A DNA stretch of 34,701 bases. It comes from Pseudomonadota bacterium (GTDB lineage: Bacteria > Pseudomonadota > Alphaproteobacteria > Micropepsales > Micropepsaceae). Below the pieces are notes generated by a model that saw only the letters and a program-made list of their open reading frames with translations, was not told where the DNA came from and ran no database searches. This document shows, in pieces, positions 8,014-15,641 of the stretch; within the stretch, counting starts at the first letter, position 1; each line of letters starts with the position of its first letter. The stretch is from assembly GCA_029778105.1 (NCBI GenBank), contig JAKOQZ010000102.1, positions 1-34,701 of the forward strand. The letters run 5' to 3'. A program made the translations under genes and the position numbers.

Positions 8014-8868
8014 TCACGTACGGCCGATGCCGGCTTCCGCCAGGCGGCCCTGCAGCACATGCCGGGCGGCGATCACATCGACATTCGCCTTGATGATGCC
8101 GTCGATCTCGCTGCCTTCCGTGTAGTCGGCGGGCGCGATGCAATGCACGCGGCTGTCGGTCAGATACTTGCTGGCGGCCTTGCGCGCGCCCTTCTGGTGC
8201 GGCGCGAACACCGCCACCGAAAGCCCGCCCTGCTCCTTCACCAGACGGAAGGCCGGAATGTCGGTCGCGCCGTCGCCGATGAAGACGATGTTGTGGAACG
8301 GCACCGGGCGGTCTTCCTGATCCACCACCTCGTTCACCGCCGCATTATCGGTGATGTCGCGCACGCCCTTGTTGATGCGGAACAGGTACTGCGTCTTGGT
8401 CGTATAGTTGATCGCCAGCGCCGGCCATTTGGCGAGCCCGCGCTCGAAGAGGAATTTCGAGGCGAAGATCTGGGTGAAGCGGTCGGCGATCGCCGTGCCG
8501 GCGATGATCTCCTCGTTGCCACTGGAGATGATGTAGTGCTCCACCTTCACGCCGCGCTCGGCGCCATAGGCGTTGATGCGGCCGAACCAGTCCTCGACGC
8601 CTTCGAACAGCTTTAGCCCGTGGCCCAGCGCCTGAAAGTCGCTGCGCTTCACCGGCACCATGCTCTCGGCGGCCTTCAGCAGCATCATGTTCATATAGGC
8701 CAGCACGGGGTCGGCCTGATGGACCTTGGCGAATTCGCGCACCTCGTCCCAGAAGGCCTTCGCCTTCATCCCGATCTTGGGGATGAACTGATGCTCCTGC
8801 ATGTTTCCAGGGCACAGCGTGCCGTCGAAATCATAGGCGATGGCCATGGGGGCCAGCTTCTTAGCCAA
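8014..8868 (-). CDS. HAD-superfamily hydrolase (phosphatase-like)
   Basis: 284 residues with the haloacid-dehalogenase phosphatase motifs. Motif I is YDFDGTL (Asp13 nucleophile, Asp15 acid/base), motif II SSGNEE, and motif IV GDGATDIPAF. A large cap domain lies between motifs I and II. A phosphoserine-phosphatase-like or uncharacterised phosphatase role is likely, substrate unknown. The first codon here is a TTG at 8868, supported by a GGGGAG site about 8 bp upstream. An internal ATG at 8847 (MAIAYDFDGT) is the alternative and would shorten the protein by 7 residues. Confidence 0.85.
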   Translation of the reverse strand: MAKKLAPMAIAYDFDGTLCPGNMQEHQFIPKIGMKAKAFWDEVREFAKVHQADPVLAYMNMMLLKAAESMVPVKRSDFQALGHGLKLFEGVEDWFGRINAYGAERGVKVEHYIISSGNEEIIAGTAIADRFTQIFASKFLFERGLAKWPALAINYTTKTQYLFRINKGVRDITDNAAVNEVVDQEDRPVPFHNIVFIGDGATDIPAFRLVKEQGGLSVAVFAPHQKGARKAASKYLTDSRVHCIAPADYTEGSEIDGIIKANVDVIAARHVLQGRLAEAGIGRT

Positions 8869-8951
8869 GGCGTCGTCTCCCCGGCGGCGGGCCGGCAGGG
8901 TCCCTTATCCCGGCAATAGGTTAAGGGCCAGCTTCGCTTCCTGTCACAGCC

Positions 8952-8979
8952 TTGCCCGGGCCGGGAAAGGGTCTATATT
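8952..8979 (+). promoter_or_regulatory. Candidate sigma70-type promoter for the rpsF operon
   Basis: TTGCCC at 8952-8957 and TATATT at 8974-8979 are separated by 16 bp. This is the best promoter-like pair in the 538-bp gene-free stretch between the HAD gene and rpsF. It would give a leader of about 420 nt. An alternative AT-rich spot, CATAAT at 9201-9206, lies closer to the gene. Confidence 0.35.
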
Positions 8980-9279
8980 CCTATTCCGTGAAGGGTGAAC
9001 GCCCTCGGAGTTGGAACGGGGAAGACGGAAAGGGAGAGGCGACAAAACCGACAAACGAATGCGGGCCGCGACGAACGAACCGGAGGTTCGACGCAAAAAA
9101 CGCAAAAACGAGTCGTTGTATGGGGCGGCGCGCCGGCCACCAGATCTTGATGTTCTGGGACCGCCGGCCCTACGGGCGCAATTTTACGCCGGGTTTGACT
9201 CATAATATTTCACGGCCGGCGGCGGCGCCCTTGCCGGATGCGTCACCCTCCTGTATGAGCCGCCCCCTCAATCGCCTGC
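8980..9279. other. Gene-free leader region upstream of rpsF
   Basis: No convincing coding frame is seen here; the open frames lack ribosome-binding sites and recognisable protein composition. It contains AACGAA at 9054 and 9074, exactly 20 bp apart. It also has a perfect hairpin, CGAACC-GGA-GGTTCG, at 9076-9090, and a run of A-rich DNA (9091-9107). An isolated AT-rich patch (9195-9211) stands out in otherwise GC-rich DNA. Confidence 0.5.
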
Positions 9280-9345
9280 GGTCTTCCGGGGGAGGGGTTC
9301 GGCGCACCGCCGGTCCCCAAGGGCTGTGCCCGGTCCGGAAGAGCC
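9280..9345 (+). ncRNA. Candidate ribosomal-protein leader RNA (S6:S18-type) before rpsF
   Basis: A long stem pairs TCTTCCGG (9282-9289) with CCGGAAGA (9335-9342) and continues past a one-base bulge with GG/CC. It encloses a strong inner hairpin, CGGCG-CAC-CGCCG (9300-9312), flanked by GGGG/CCCC, and a second hairpin, GGGC-TGT-GCCC (9321-9330). It ends about 60 nt before the rpsF start codon. In many bacteria the S6:S18 complex binds a structured leader with a CCG loop here for feedback control. The structure is seen; the regulatory role is inferred. Confidence 0.45.
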
Positions 9346-9406
9346 ATCAGAGAGACGGCGCCCGCCCGATCCCTGCCGCAAGCACAATGAAAGTGACGGG
9401 CAATCC

Positions 9407-9865
9407 ATGCCTTTCTACGAACACGTCTTTGTGGCGCGCCAGGACGCGACGCCGCAGGCCGTGGAAGCGCTGACCGAGGAAATCAAGGCGACCCTTGAAG
9501 CCAACGGCGGCACTCTCGCGAGCCAGGAATCCTGGGGGCTGCGCACGCTGACCTACCGGATCAAGAAGAACCGCAAGGGCCACTACGTCCTCCTGAACAT
9601 CGACGCGCCCGCCAAGGCCGTCCAGGAGATGGAACGCCTGCAGAAGATCAACGAAGACGTCCTGCGCTACATGACCGTCAAGGTCGAGGCCTTCGAGGAA
9701 GGTCCGTCGGCCATGATGAAGTCGCGCGACCGCGACGATCGCCGCCGTGAATTCGGCGACCGCGATGGCGGCTTCGGCGGCGGCTTCGGCGGGGGCGACC
9801 GCCCGCGCCGCGACCGTGACGACCGTCCGCGCCGTGACGACCGCATCGAAGGAGGTGCAGCATGA
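9407..9865 (+). CDS. rpsF: 30S ribosomal protein S6
   Basis: Small-subunit protein that pairs with S18 on the platform of the 30S subunit. The 152-residue protein starts at the ATG at 9407 ([17 protein letters not shown]), the conserved S6 N-terminus; the frame is open to 9326, but that part belongs to the structured leader. The core S6 domain covers about residues 1-100, with [16 protein letters not shown] in the middle. It is followed by a basic, acidic and Gly-rich tail (repeats of DRD, RRD and GGGFGGG) of about 45 residues, a frequent extension in alphaproteobacteria. rpsR overlaps its stop by 4 bp, so the two are translationally coupled. Confidence 0.98.
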   Translation: MPFYEHVFVARQDATPQAVEALTEEIKATLEANGGTLASQESWGLRTLTYRIKKNRKGHYVLLNIDAPAKAVQEMERLQKINEDVLRYMTVKVEAFEEGPSAMMKSRDRDDRRREFGDRDGGFGGGFGGGDRPRRDRDDRPRRDDRIEGGAA

Positions 9866-10122
9866 GCGGCCCCGCGAACTCCGCGACCACGAACCCCGCG
9901 CGCCGGCCCTTCTTCCGCCGCCGCAAGACCGATCCGTTCACGGGCCCGCAGGCCCCGAAGATCGACTACAAGGACGTGCGTCTGCTGCAGCGCTTCATCT
10001 CCGAGCGCGGCAAGATCGTTCCCTCGCGCATCACCGCGGTCTCGGTGAAGAACCAGCGCGCGCTCGCCAAGGCGATCAAGCGCGCCCGGTTCCTCGCCTT
10101 GCTGCCCTACGTGATCAGCTAA
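9862..10122 (+). CDS. rpsR: 30S ribosomal protein S18
   Basis: 86-residue small-subunit protein that binds next to S6. It is recognised by [32 protein letters not shown] and the basic C-terminal half ending [15 protein letters not shown]. The start ATG overlaps the rpsF stop (ATGA) and is preceded by GGAGGTG, a strong ribosome-binding site inside the rpsF tail. The early region lacks the Zn-binding cysteines of some S18 forms, so this is the C-minus type. Confidence 0.98.
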   Translation: MSGPANSATTNPARRPFFRRRKTDPFTGPQAPKIDYKDVRLLQRFISERGKIVPSRITAVSVKNQRALAKAIKRARFLALLPYVIS

Positions 10123-10135
10123 GGGAGGAACGCAC

Positions 10136-10693
10136 ATGCAGATCGTTCTTCTCGAGCGCGTGGAAAAGCTCGGCCAGATCGGCGACGTCGTGAATGTGAA
10201 GCCGGGCTTCGCCCGTAACTTCCTTCTGCCCCGTGGCAAGGCGCTCCGCGCCACCAAGGACAACATCGCCCAGTTCGAAGCCCAGCGCGCCCAGCTCGAA
10301 GCCCGCAACCTCGAGCGTCGCGGCGAGGCGGAAGCCGTCGCCAAGAAGCTCGACGGCCAGGTCTTCGTGATCCTGCGTCAGGCCGGCGAAACCGGCATTC
10401 TCTACGGTTCGGTCAACACCCGCGACATCGCGGCGGCGGTCACCGAAGGCGGCTTCACCGCCACCCGTAACCAGGTCGTGCTCGACAATCCGATCAAGTC
10501 GGTTGGCATGCACGAGGTGAAGATCCAGCTTCACCCGGAAGTCCGCTCCAAGGTCACGCTCAACGTAGCCCGCAACGTGGACGAAGCCGAGCGTCAGGCA
10601 CGCGGCGAAGACGTCACGGTCGCCCAGGACGAAGAGGAGGCGCCCGACGCCGCAGAGCTTCTGGAAGCGCCGGTCGCCGACGACGAAGCCTGA
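10136..10693 (+). CDS. rplI: 50S ribosomal protein L9
   Basis: Large-subunit protein that binds 23S rRNA domain V near the L1 stalk and helps maintain reading frame. The 185-residue protein begins [19 protein letters not shown], followed by [15 protein letters not shown], the diagnostic L9 N-domain. A long helix with many charged residues (about 40-75) links to the C-terminal domain. The last 30 residues form an acidic tail ([19 protein letters not shown]) beyond the usual ~150-residue length, common in alphaproteobacteria. It is the last gene of the rpsF-rpsR-rplI operon, with GGGAGGA before its ATG and a strong terminator after it. Confidence 0.98.
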   Translation: MQIVLLERVEKLGQIGDVVNVKPGFARNFLLPRGKALRATKDNIAQFEAQRAQLEARNLERRGEAEAVAKKLDGQVFVILRQAGETGILYGSVNTRDIAAAVTEGGFTATRNQVVLDNPIKSVGMHEVKIQLHPEVRSKVTLNVARNVDEAERQARGEDVTVAQDEEEAPDAAELLEAPVADDEA

Positions 10694-10716
10694 GCCTTCG
10701 CGTTTCACGCAATTGC

Positions 10717-10756
10717 GAAAGGGCGGGTGCGAAAGCATCCGCCCTTTCCATTTTTG
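10717..10756 (+). terminator. Rho-independent terminator of rpsF-rpsR-rplI operon
   Basis: GAAAGGGCGGGTGC (10717-10730) pairs with GCATCCGCCCTTTC (10735-10748) around a GAAA tetraloop, with one G-T wobble. CATTTTTGC follows the stem. It lies 23 bp after the rplI stop. Confidence 0.88.
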
Positions 10757-10840
10757 CACGCTATCCACAGCCTCAACATTTCCTGTTAGGTGCGAGATCG
10801 TCCAGTTGCGGACGATTGGTCATCGGCGCTTAGTGACCCC

Positions 10841-12322
10841 ATGAGCTTCGCCTACGACACCAGCCGCGCCGCCGCGTCACAGGACGACGAGAGCGCGCTC
10901 TATCGCCAGCCGCCGCACAACACCGAGCTGGAGCAGGCGCTGATCGGCTGCCTGTTGCTGAACAACGAGTCGGCGGCCCGCCTGCCCGACTATCTCAAGC
11001 CCGAACACTTCTATGCGCCGCTGCATCGCCGCCTGGTCGAGGCGATCCTCGCGGCGCGCGCGCGCGATCAGCTCGCGACGCCCCTCACCCTCAAGACGCA
11101 GTTCGAATCCGATCCCGACTTCCGCGAAGTCGGCGGCTTCGCCTATCTGGTGCGCCTCGTCGAAGACGTGCCCAACGCGCGCAATATCGAACACTTCGCC
11201 AAGGCGATCTTCGATCTGGCGACGCGGCGCGATCTCATCACCGTCGGCGAAGGCCTGCTGAACGACGCCTATGACGCAGCGCTCGACTACACGCCGCAGG
11301 ACCTGATCGAAGCGGCCGAGAAAGAGCTCTATCGCCTCGCCGAGCCTTCCAAGCGCGGCGGCGGCTTCAAGAGCTTCAAGACCGCCGTTTACAAGGCGCT
11401 CGAGCAGGCCGAGGTCGCGCAGAAAAGCCGGGGCAAGATTCCGGGCGTCGCCACCGGGCTCTTCAAGCTCGACGACATGCTGGGCGGCTTCCAGCGCTCC
11501 GACCTTCTCATCCTCGCCGGCCGCCCCGGCATGGGCAAAACCGCGCTGGCGACCAACATCGCCGTCAACGCGGCCCGCGCCAAACTGCGCGAGCCGACCG
11601 AGGGCGGAACGGTCGCGTTCTTCTCGCTGGAAATGTCGGCCGAACAGCTGGCCACCCGTATCATGTCGGAAGTCGCCCAGATCCCGCTCTGGCAGATCCG
11701 GCGCGGACGCGTCGAACCGCGCGACTTCCCCAATCTGATCGACGCCGTCGCGGTGCTCGAGAACATGCCGCTCTATATCGACGACTCGCCCGGCCTTTCG
11801 ATCTCGCAGGTCGCCGCCCGCGCCCGCCGAATGAAGCGCGACAAATCCGGCCTCGATCTGATCGTGATCGACTATCTCCAGCTTCTGGAAGGCTCGGGCG
11901 CCAAGCGCAACGAGAACCGCGTCCAGGAAGTCACCGAGATCACCAAGGGGCTCAAGAACCTCGCCAAGGAACTCGACATCCCGGTGCTCGCGCTGGCGCA
12001 GCTCTCGCGCGGCGTCGATGCCCGCGACGACAAGCGCCCCGTGCTGTCCGACCTTCGCGAATCCGGCTCGATCGAGCAGGACGCCGACGCCGTGATGTTC
12101 GTGTTCCGCGAGGAATATTACCACAAGAGCCGCGAGCCCGATCAGAACGACCCCGAATACGGCAAGTGGCTGGAGAAGATGAACCGCATCGGCGGCAAGG
12201 CCGAGGTTCTGGTCGAAAAGCATCGTAACGGCCCCACCGGCTCGATCCGCCTCGCCTTCGACGGCTCGTTCACGCGGTTCGACAACCTTGCCGACGAAGA
12301 CGAGTTGCCCGATAGACACTGA
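10841..12322 (+). CDS. dnaB: Replicative DNA helicase DnaB
   Basis: Hexameric 5'-3' helicase that unwinds the replication fork. The 493-residue protein starts at the ATG at 10841; an in-frame GTG at 10790 would add a non-conserved extension. The N-terminal domain includes PPHNTELEQALIGCLL (residues 24-39). The RecA-like domain has Walker A GRPGMGKT (227-234), Walker B LDLIVIDYLQLL, AQLSRGVDARDDKRPVLSDLRESG and the arginine-rich EKHRNGPTGSIRLAFDGSFTRF end. The alr start codon directly follows the stop, so dnaB and alr are coupled. No intein is present. Confidence 0.98.
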   Translation: MSFAYDTSRAAASQDDESALYRQPPHNTELEQALIGCLLLNNESAARLPDYLKPEHFYAPLHRRLVEAILAARARDQLATPLTLKTQFESDPDFREVGGFAYLVRLVEDVPNARNIEHFAKAIFDLATRRDLITVGEGLLNDAYDAALDYTPQDLIEAAEKELYRLAEPSKRGGGFKSFKTAVYKALEQAEVAQKSRGKIPGVATGLFKLDDMLGGFQRSDLLILAGRPGMGKTALATNIAVNAARAKLREPTEGGTVAFFSLEMSAEQLATRIMSEVAQIPLWQIRRGRVEPRDFPNLIDAVAVLENMPLYIDDSPGLSISQVAARARRMKRDKSGLDLIVIDYLQLLEGSGAKRNENRVQEVTEITKGLKNLAKELDIPVLALAQLSRGVDARDDKRPVLSDLRESGSIEQDADAVMFVFREEYYHKSREPDQNDPEYGKWLEKMNRIGGKAEVLVEKHRNGPTGSIRLAFDGSFTRFDNLADEDELPDRH

Positions 12323-13453
12323 GTGACCGTTCCGGCCGAAGATCCGATTCCTGCGCCCTCCGGCGACCGCCCCGTCCTGACGGTGTCGCTGCCCGCCGTT
12401 GCGTCTAACTGGCGCACGCTGCGCGAGGCCGCGCCCCATGCCGAGGTCGCGGCGGTCGTGAAGGCGGATGCCTATGGCATCGGCCTGCCGCCGATCGCCG
12501 CCAAGCTCAAGACGCTCGGCTGCGCCACGTTCTTCGTCGCCACGCTGGACGAAGGCCGTTCGCTGCGCAGCCTTGTCGGGGCGCCTCCCCGCATTTTCGT
12601 GCTCAACGGCCTGCCGCCCGGCGCGGCCGGCGCCTTTGCCGCTCATGCGCTGACGCCGGTTCTTGGCTGCCTCGCCGAAATCCGCGAATGGGCCGACGCC
12701 GGGCGCCGCCCTGCGGCCGTCCATATCGACACAGGTATGAGCCGCGCCGGCCTCAGCCCGGACGAGCTGGCGGCGCTCGCCGGCGACACCGCCCTGCTCG
12801 CCCGGCTGGATATCGCCCTCATCCTCAGCCATCTGGCCTGCGGCGACGAAGCCGCCCATCCGGCCAACCGGACACAGCTCTCGCGCTTCAAGGCCGCGCT
12901 CGCGCGCCTTCCTGCGGCGCCGGCCAGCCTGGCCGCTTCAGGCGGCGTCTTTCTCGGGCCGGAGTATCATTTCGATCTCGTCCGCCCCGGCATCGCGCTT
13001 TACGGCGGCAACCCGTTGACCGCCGCGCCCAATCCCGTCCGCAGCACCGTGATGCTGACCGCCGACGTCCTGGGCGTGCGCACCATCGCCTGCGGCGAAA
13101 CCGCCGGTTACGGCGGCACCTTCGCCGCCACCCGCGAAACCCGCCTCGCGGTCTGCAATATCGGCTATGCCGACGGCATCCCGCGTGCGCTCTCCAATCG
13201 CGGCGTCGCCTATATCGGCGAGACGCCCTGCCCCTATGCCGGGCGCGTCTCGATGGACCTGCTCACCCTCGATGTCACGGCCGTCCCTTCGCACGCGATC
13301 GGCCGCGGCGCGCAGGTCGAGATCATCGGCCCGCATATGAGCCTTGAAGACATGGCCGCCCGCGCCGGCACCGTGAACTACGAGATCCTGACGGGGCTCG
13401 GGAACCGCTTCACCCGGGTTGCGCTCGACAGCCACTGGACGCGGGTCGTCTGA
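12323..13453 (+). CDS. alr: Alanine racemase
   Basis: PLP enzyme that interconverts L- and D-alanine to supply D-Ala for peptidoglycan. The 376-residue protein starts with GTG at 12323, immediately after the dnaB stop. The PLP lysine is Lys47 in VVKADAYGIG. The substrate-binding and PLP motifs are visible: HIDTGMSRAGL, HLACGDE, LVRPGIALYG, and NIGYADGIPRA, which holds the second catalytic tyrosine. The end NYEILTGLGNRFTRV is the standard C-terminal signature. It also neighbours radA, the usual alphaproteobacterial order. Confidence 0.97.
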   Translation: MTVPAEDPIPAPSGDRPVLTVSLPAVASNWRTLREAAPHAEVAAVVKADAYGIGLPPIAAKLKTLGCATFFVATLDEGRSLRSLVGAPPRIFVLNGLPPGAAGAFAAHALTPVLGCLAEIREWADAGRRPAAVHIDTGMSRAGLSPDELAALAGDTALLARLDIALILSHLACGDEAAHPANRTQLSRFKAALARLPAAPASLAASGGVFLGPEYHFDLVRPGIALYGGNPLTAAPNPVRSTVMLTADVLGVRTIACGETAGYGGTFAATRETRLAVCNIGYADGIPRALSNRGVAYIGETPCPYAGRVSMDLLTLDVTAVPSHAIGRGAQVEIIGPHMSLEDMAARAGTVNYEILTGLGNRFTRVALDSHWTRVV

Positions 13454-13457
13454 CGCC

Positions 13458-14810
13458 ATGGCGCGCGGCGCGACCTTCGTTTGCCAGAGCTGCGGGGCCG
13501 TCAGCTCGAAATGGGTGGGGCGCTGCGAAGCCTGCGGCGCCTGGAACACCATCACCGAGGAAGCCGGTGCGGCCAGCGGCCCGCCTTCCAAGAGCCCGGG
13601 CAAGGGCCGGCGCCTGGAACTCGTCTCGCTGCAGACCGACGAAGCGGAACCGGCACGCGTCCTGACGGGTGTCGCCGAATTCGACCGGGTGCTTGGCGGC
13701 GGACTGGTGCCGGGTTCGGCCATTCTGGTCGGCGGCGACCCGGGGATCGGCAAGTCGACAATCCTGCTGCAGGCGCTCGCCGCGCTGGGGCGGAACGGCA
13801 AGCGGGTGGTCTATGTCTCGGGCGAAGAGGCCGCCGCCCAGGTGCGGCTGCGCGCCCGCCGACTGGGTCTCGCCGACGCCAAGGTCGATCTGGCCATGGA
13901 GACGAGCCTCAAGGACATTCTGGCGACGCTCGATGCGGCACGGCCCGAGGCCGTCGTGATCGACTCCATCCAGACCCTCTGGTCCGACGCCGTGGACAGT
14001 GCCCCCGGCACGGTCAGCCAGGTCCGCGCCGTCTGCCAGGAACTGGTGCGTTTCGCCAAGCGGCGCGACTGCGCGCTGATCCTCGTCGGGCACGTGACCA
14101 AAGACGGCCAGATCGCCGGCCCCCGCGTCGTCGAGCACCTGGTCGACACCGTCCTCTATTTCGAGGGCGAGCGCGGTCACCAGTTCCGCATCCTGCGCGC
14201 CGTCAAGAACCGTTTCGGCCCGACCGACGAGATCGGCGTGTTCGAGATGACTGACAAGGGATTGGCGGAAGTCCCTAATCCGTCGACGCTTTTTCTGACC
14301 GGACGCGACCAGTGGTCGAACGGGTCTGCGGTTTTCGCCGGAGTGGAGGGCACACGCCCTCTGCTGGTCGAACTGCAGGCCCTCGCATCGCCCACCTCCT
14401 ACGGCACACCCCGCCGCGCGGTGATCGGGTGGGATACGGCGCGTCTCTCTATGGTTCTGGCGGTGCTGGAGACCCGCTGCGGGCTCGGCATCGGCGGGCA
14501 TGACATCTATCTGAACGTGGCGGGCGGCCTGAAAATCGGCGAGCCGGCGGCGGATCTGGCCGCGGCCGGCGCGCTCATTTCATCGGTTCTGGGCCGGCCT
14601 TTGGCGCCGGACTGCGTACTGTTCGGCGAAATCGCGCTATCCGGCGCCGTCAGGCCCGTCGGACAGAGCGACGCCCGCCTGAAAGAAGCCGCAAAACTGG
14701 GCTTCAAGCGGGCCATCTGCCCACCGGGCGCCAAGGCCGACGGCATCGCGGTGACCTCTGTGAATACACTCGGCGAGCTGGTCGAGCGTATACGAAATAG
14801 CGACGTTTAA
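13458..14810 (+). CDS. radA: DNA repair protein RadA
   Basis: RecA-like branch-migration ATPase that processes recombination intermediates. The 450-residue protein starts at the ATG at 13458; an earlier in-frame start at 13419 overlaps alr. The N-terminal zinc finger has Cys9, Cys12, Cys23 and Cys26 (CQSC and CEAC). Walker A is GGDPGIGKST (Lys99, Ser100). The RadA-specific KNRFG motif occurs in VKNRFGPTDEIGVFEM, and the C-terminal Lon-protease-like domain has GLGIGGHDIYLNVAGGLKI and GEIALSGAVRPV. It begins 4 bp after alr. Confidence 0.98.
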   Translation: MARGATFVCQSCGAVSSKWVGRCEACGAWNTITEEAGAASGPPSKSPGKGRRLELVSLQTDEAEPARVLTGVAEFDRVLGGGLVPGSAILVGGDPGIGKSTILLQALAALGRNGKRVVYVSGEEAAAQVRLRARRLGLADAKVDLAMETSLKDILATLDAARPEAVVIDSIQTLWSDAVDSAPGTVSQVRAVCQELVRFAKRRDCALILVGHVTKDGQIAGPRVVEHLVDTVLYFEGERGHQFRILRAVKNRFGPTDEIGVFEMTDKGLAEVPNPSTLFLTGRDQWSNGSAVFAGVEGTRPLLVELQALASPTSYGTPRRAVIGWDTARLSMVLAVLETRCGLGIGGHDIYLNVAGGLKIGEPAADLAAAGALISSVLGRPLAPDCVLFGEIALSGAVRPVGQSDARLKEAAKLGFKRAICPPGAKADGIAVTSVNTLGELVERIRNSDV

Positions 14811-14832
14811 GGGTGTTAAACTCCGCTTCACC

Positions 14833-15615
14833 ATGTTTACGATTCTCGACCTCGTCATCATCGCCGTTTTGATCCTGTCGGCGCTGCTCGCCGCCTGGCG
14901 CGGCTTTACGCGCGAGGTTCTCTCGATCGGCGCCTGGGTCGGCGCCGCCGTCGTCATGTTTCTGGCTGGTCCGACGGCGGTGCCCTTCGCCCAGGCCTAT
15001 GTCGACAGCGAGACGATCGCCAGGATCGCCGCCTATGCCGCCGTCTTCATTCTGGCGCTTATCCCCCTGAGTTATATCAGCTTTCGGATAGCGGAAGGCG
15101 TCCAGGGCTCAGCCATCGGACCCGTGGACCGGCTGCTTGGCCTGGTGTTCGGCGCGGGGCGTGGCCTGGTGGTTCTGGGTATCGGCTATCTCGTTTTCGT
15201 CAGCCTCGTGAGCGAGGCGAAGATGCCCGACTGGTTCAAGGAAGCGCGCCTGCGCCCGCTGATGGAAAGTTCGGGCAAGGTCATCGCCTCGCTGTTGCCT
15301 GATCGTGAAAAGGCCCCGAAACCCGGCGAACCGGATGCGATCATCGGTGGCAAGAAAAAACCGGCCGATGCCGTCACGGAACCGGTGGAGGAACCCGAGG
15401 CTGCCCCGGAAGCGGCGCCTGCCAAACCCAAGCCTCCCAAGCCCGCACCGCCGGCCGCCGCACCCGAGCCGCGGGAAGATGCAGAAGATGCGTCCGATCC
15501 CGCGCAAGGCTATGGCGAACGGGAGCGCGACGCATTAGATCAACTCATCGGTTCAGCCACGTCGAGTCCTGCGGACGACGATGCGGCGAAGAACGGGGGC
15601 AGCGGCGGCCGCTAG
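14833..15615 (+). CDS. cvpA: CvpA family membrane protein
   Basis: Inner-membrane protein of the CvpA family, named for colicin V production in E. coli. The 260-residue protein has four hydrophobic helices in the first 125 residues, starting with FTILDLVIIAVLILSALLAA and followed by the family motif WRGFTREVLSIGAWVGA. The C-terminal half is a long Pro/Ala/Glu/Lys-rich tail without structure, probably cytosolic or periplasmic. It precedes purF, as in E. coli and most proteobacteria, and is likely co-transcribed from the dnaB-alr-radA unit. Its biochemical role remains poorly known. Confidence 0.93.
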   Translation: MFTILDLVIIAVLILSALLAAWRGFTREVLSIGAWVGAAVVMFLAGPTAVPFAQAYVDSETIARIAAYAAVFILALIPLSYISFRIAEGVQGSAIGPVDRLLGLVFGAGRGLVVLGIGYLVFVSLVSEAKMPDWFKEARLRPLMESSGKVIASLLPDREKAPKPGEPDAIIGGKKKPADAVTEPVEEPEAAPEAAPAKPKPPKPAPPAAAPEPREDAEDASDPAQGYGERERDALDQLIGSATSSPADDDAAKNGGSGGR

Positions 15616-15641
15616 CCCCTTGCGAGGCGGCAGGGCGGCTC

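Noticed and set aside
9076-9107. Hairpin plus A-tract as a terminator
   Set aside because: On the plus strand the tract is A, not T; on the minus strand the T-tract precedes the stem, so it fits neither direction.
10877-12859. 660-residue minus-strand open frame
   Set aside because: Mirror of dnaB and alr in a GC-rich genome.
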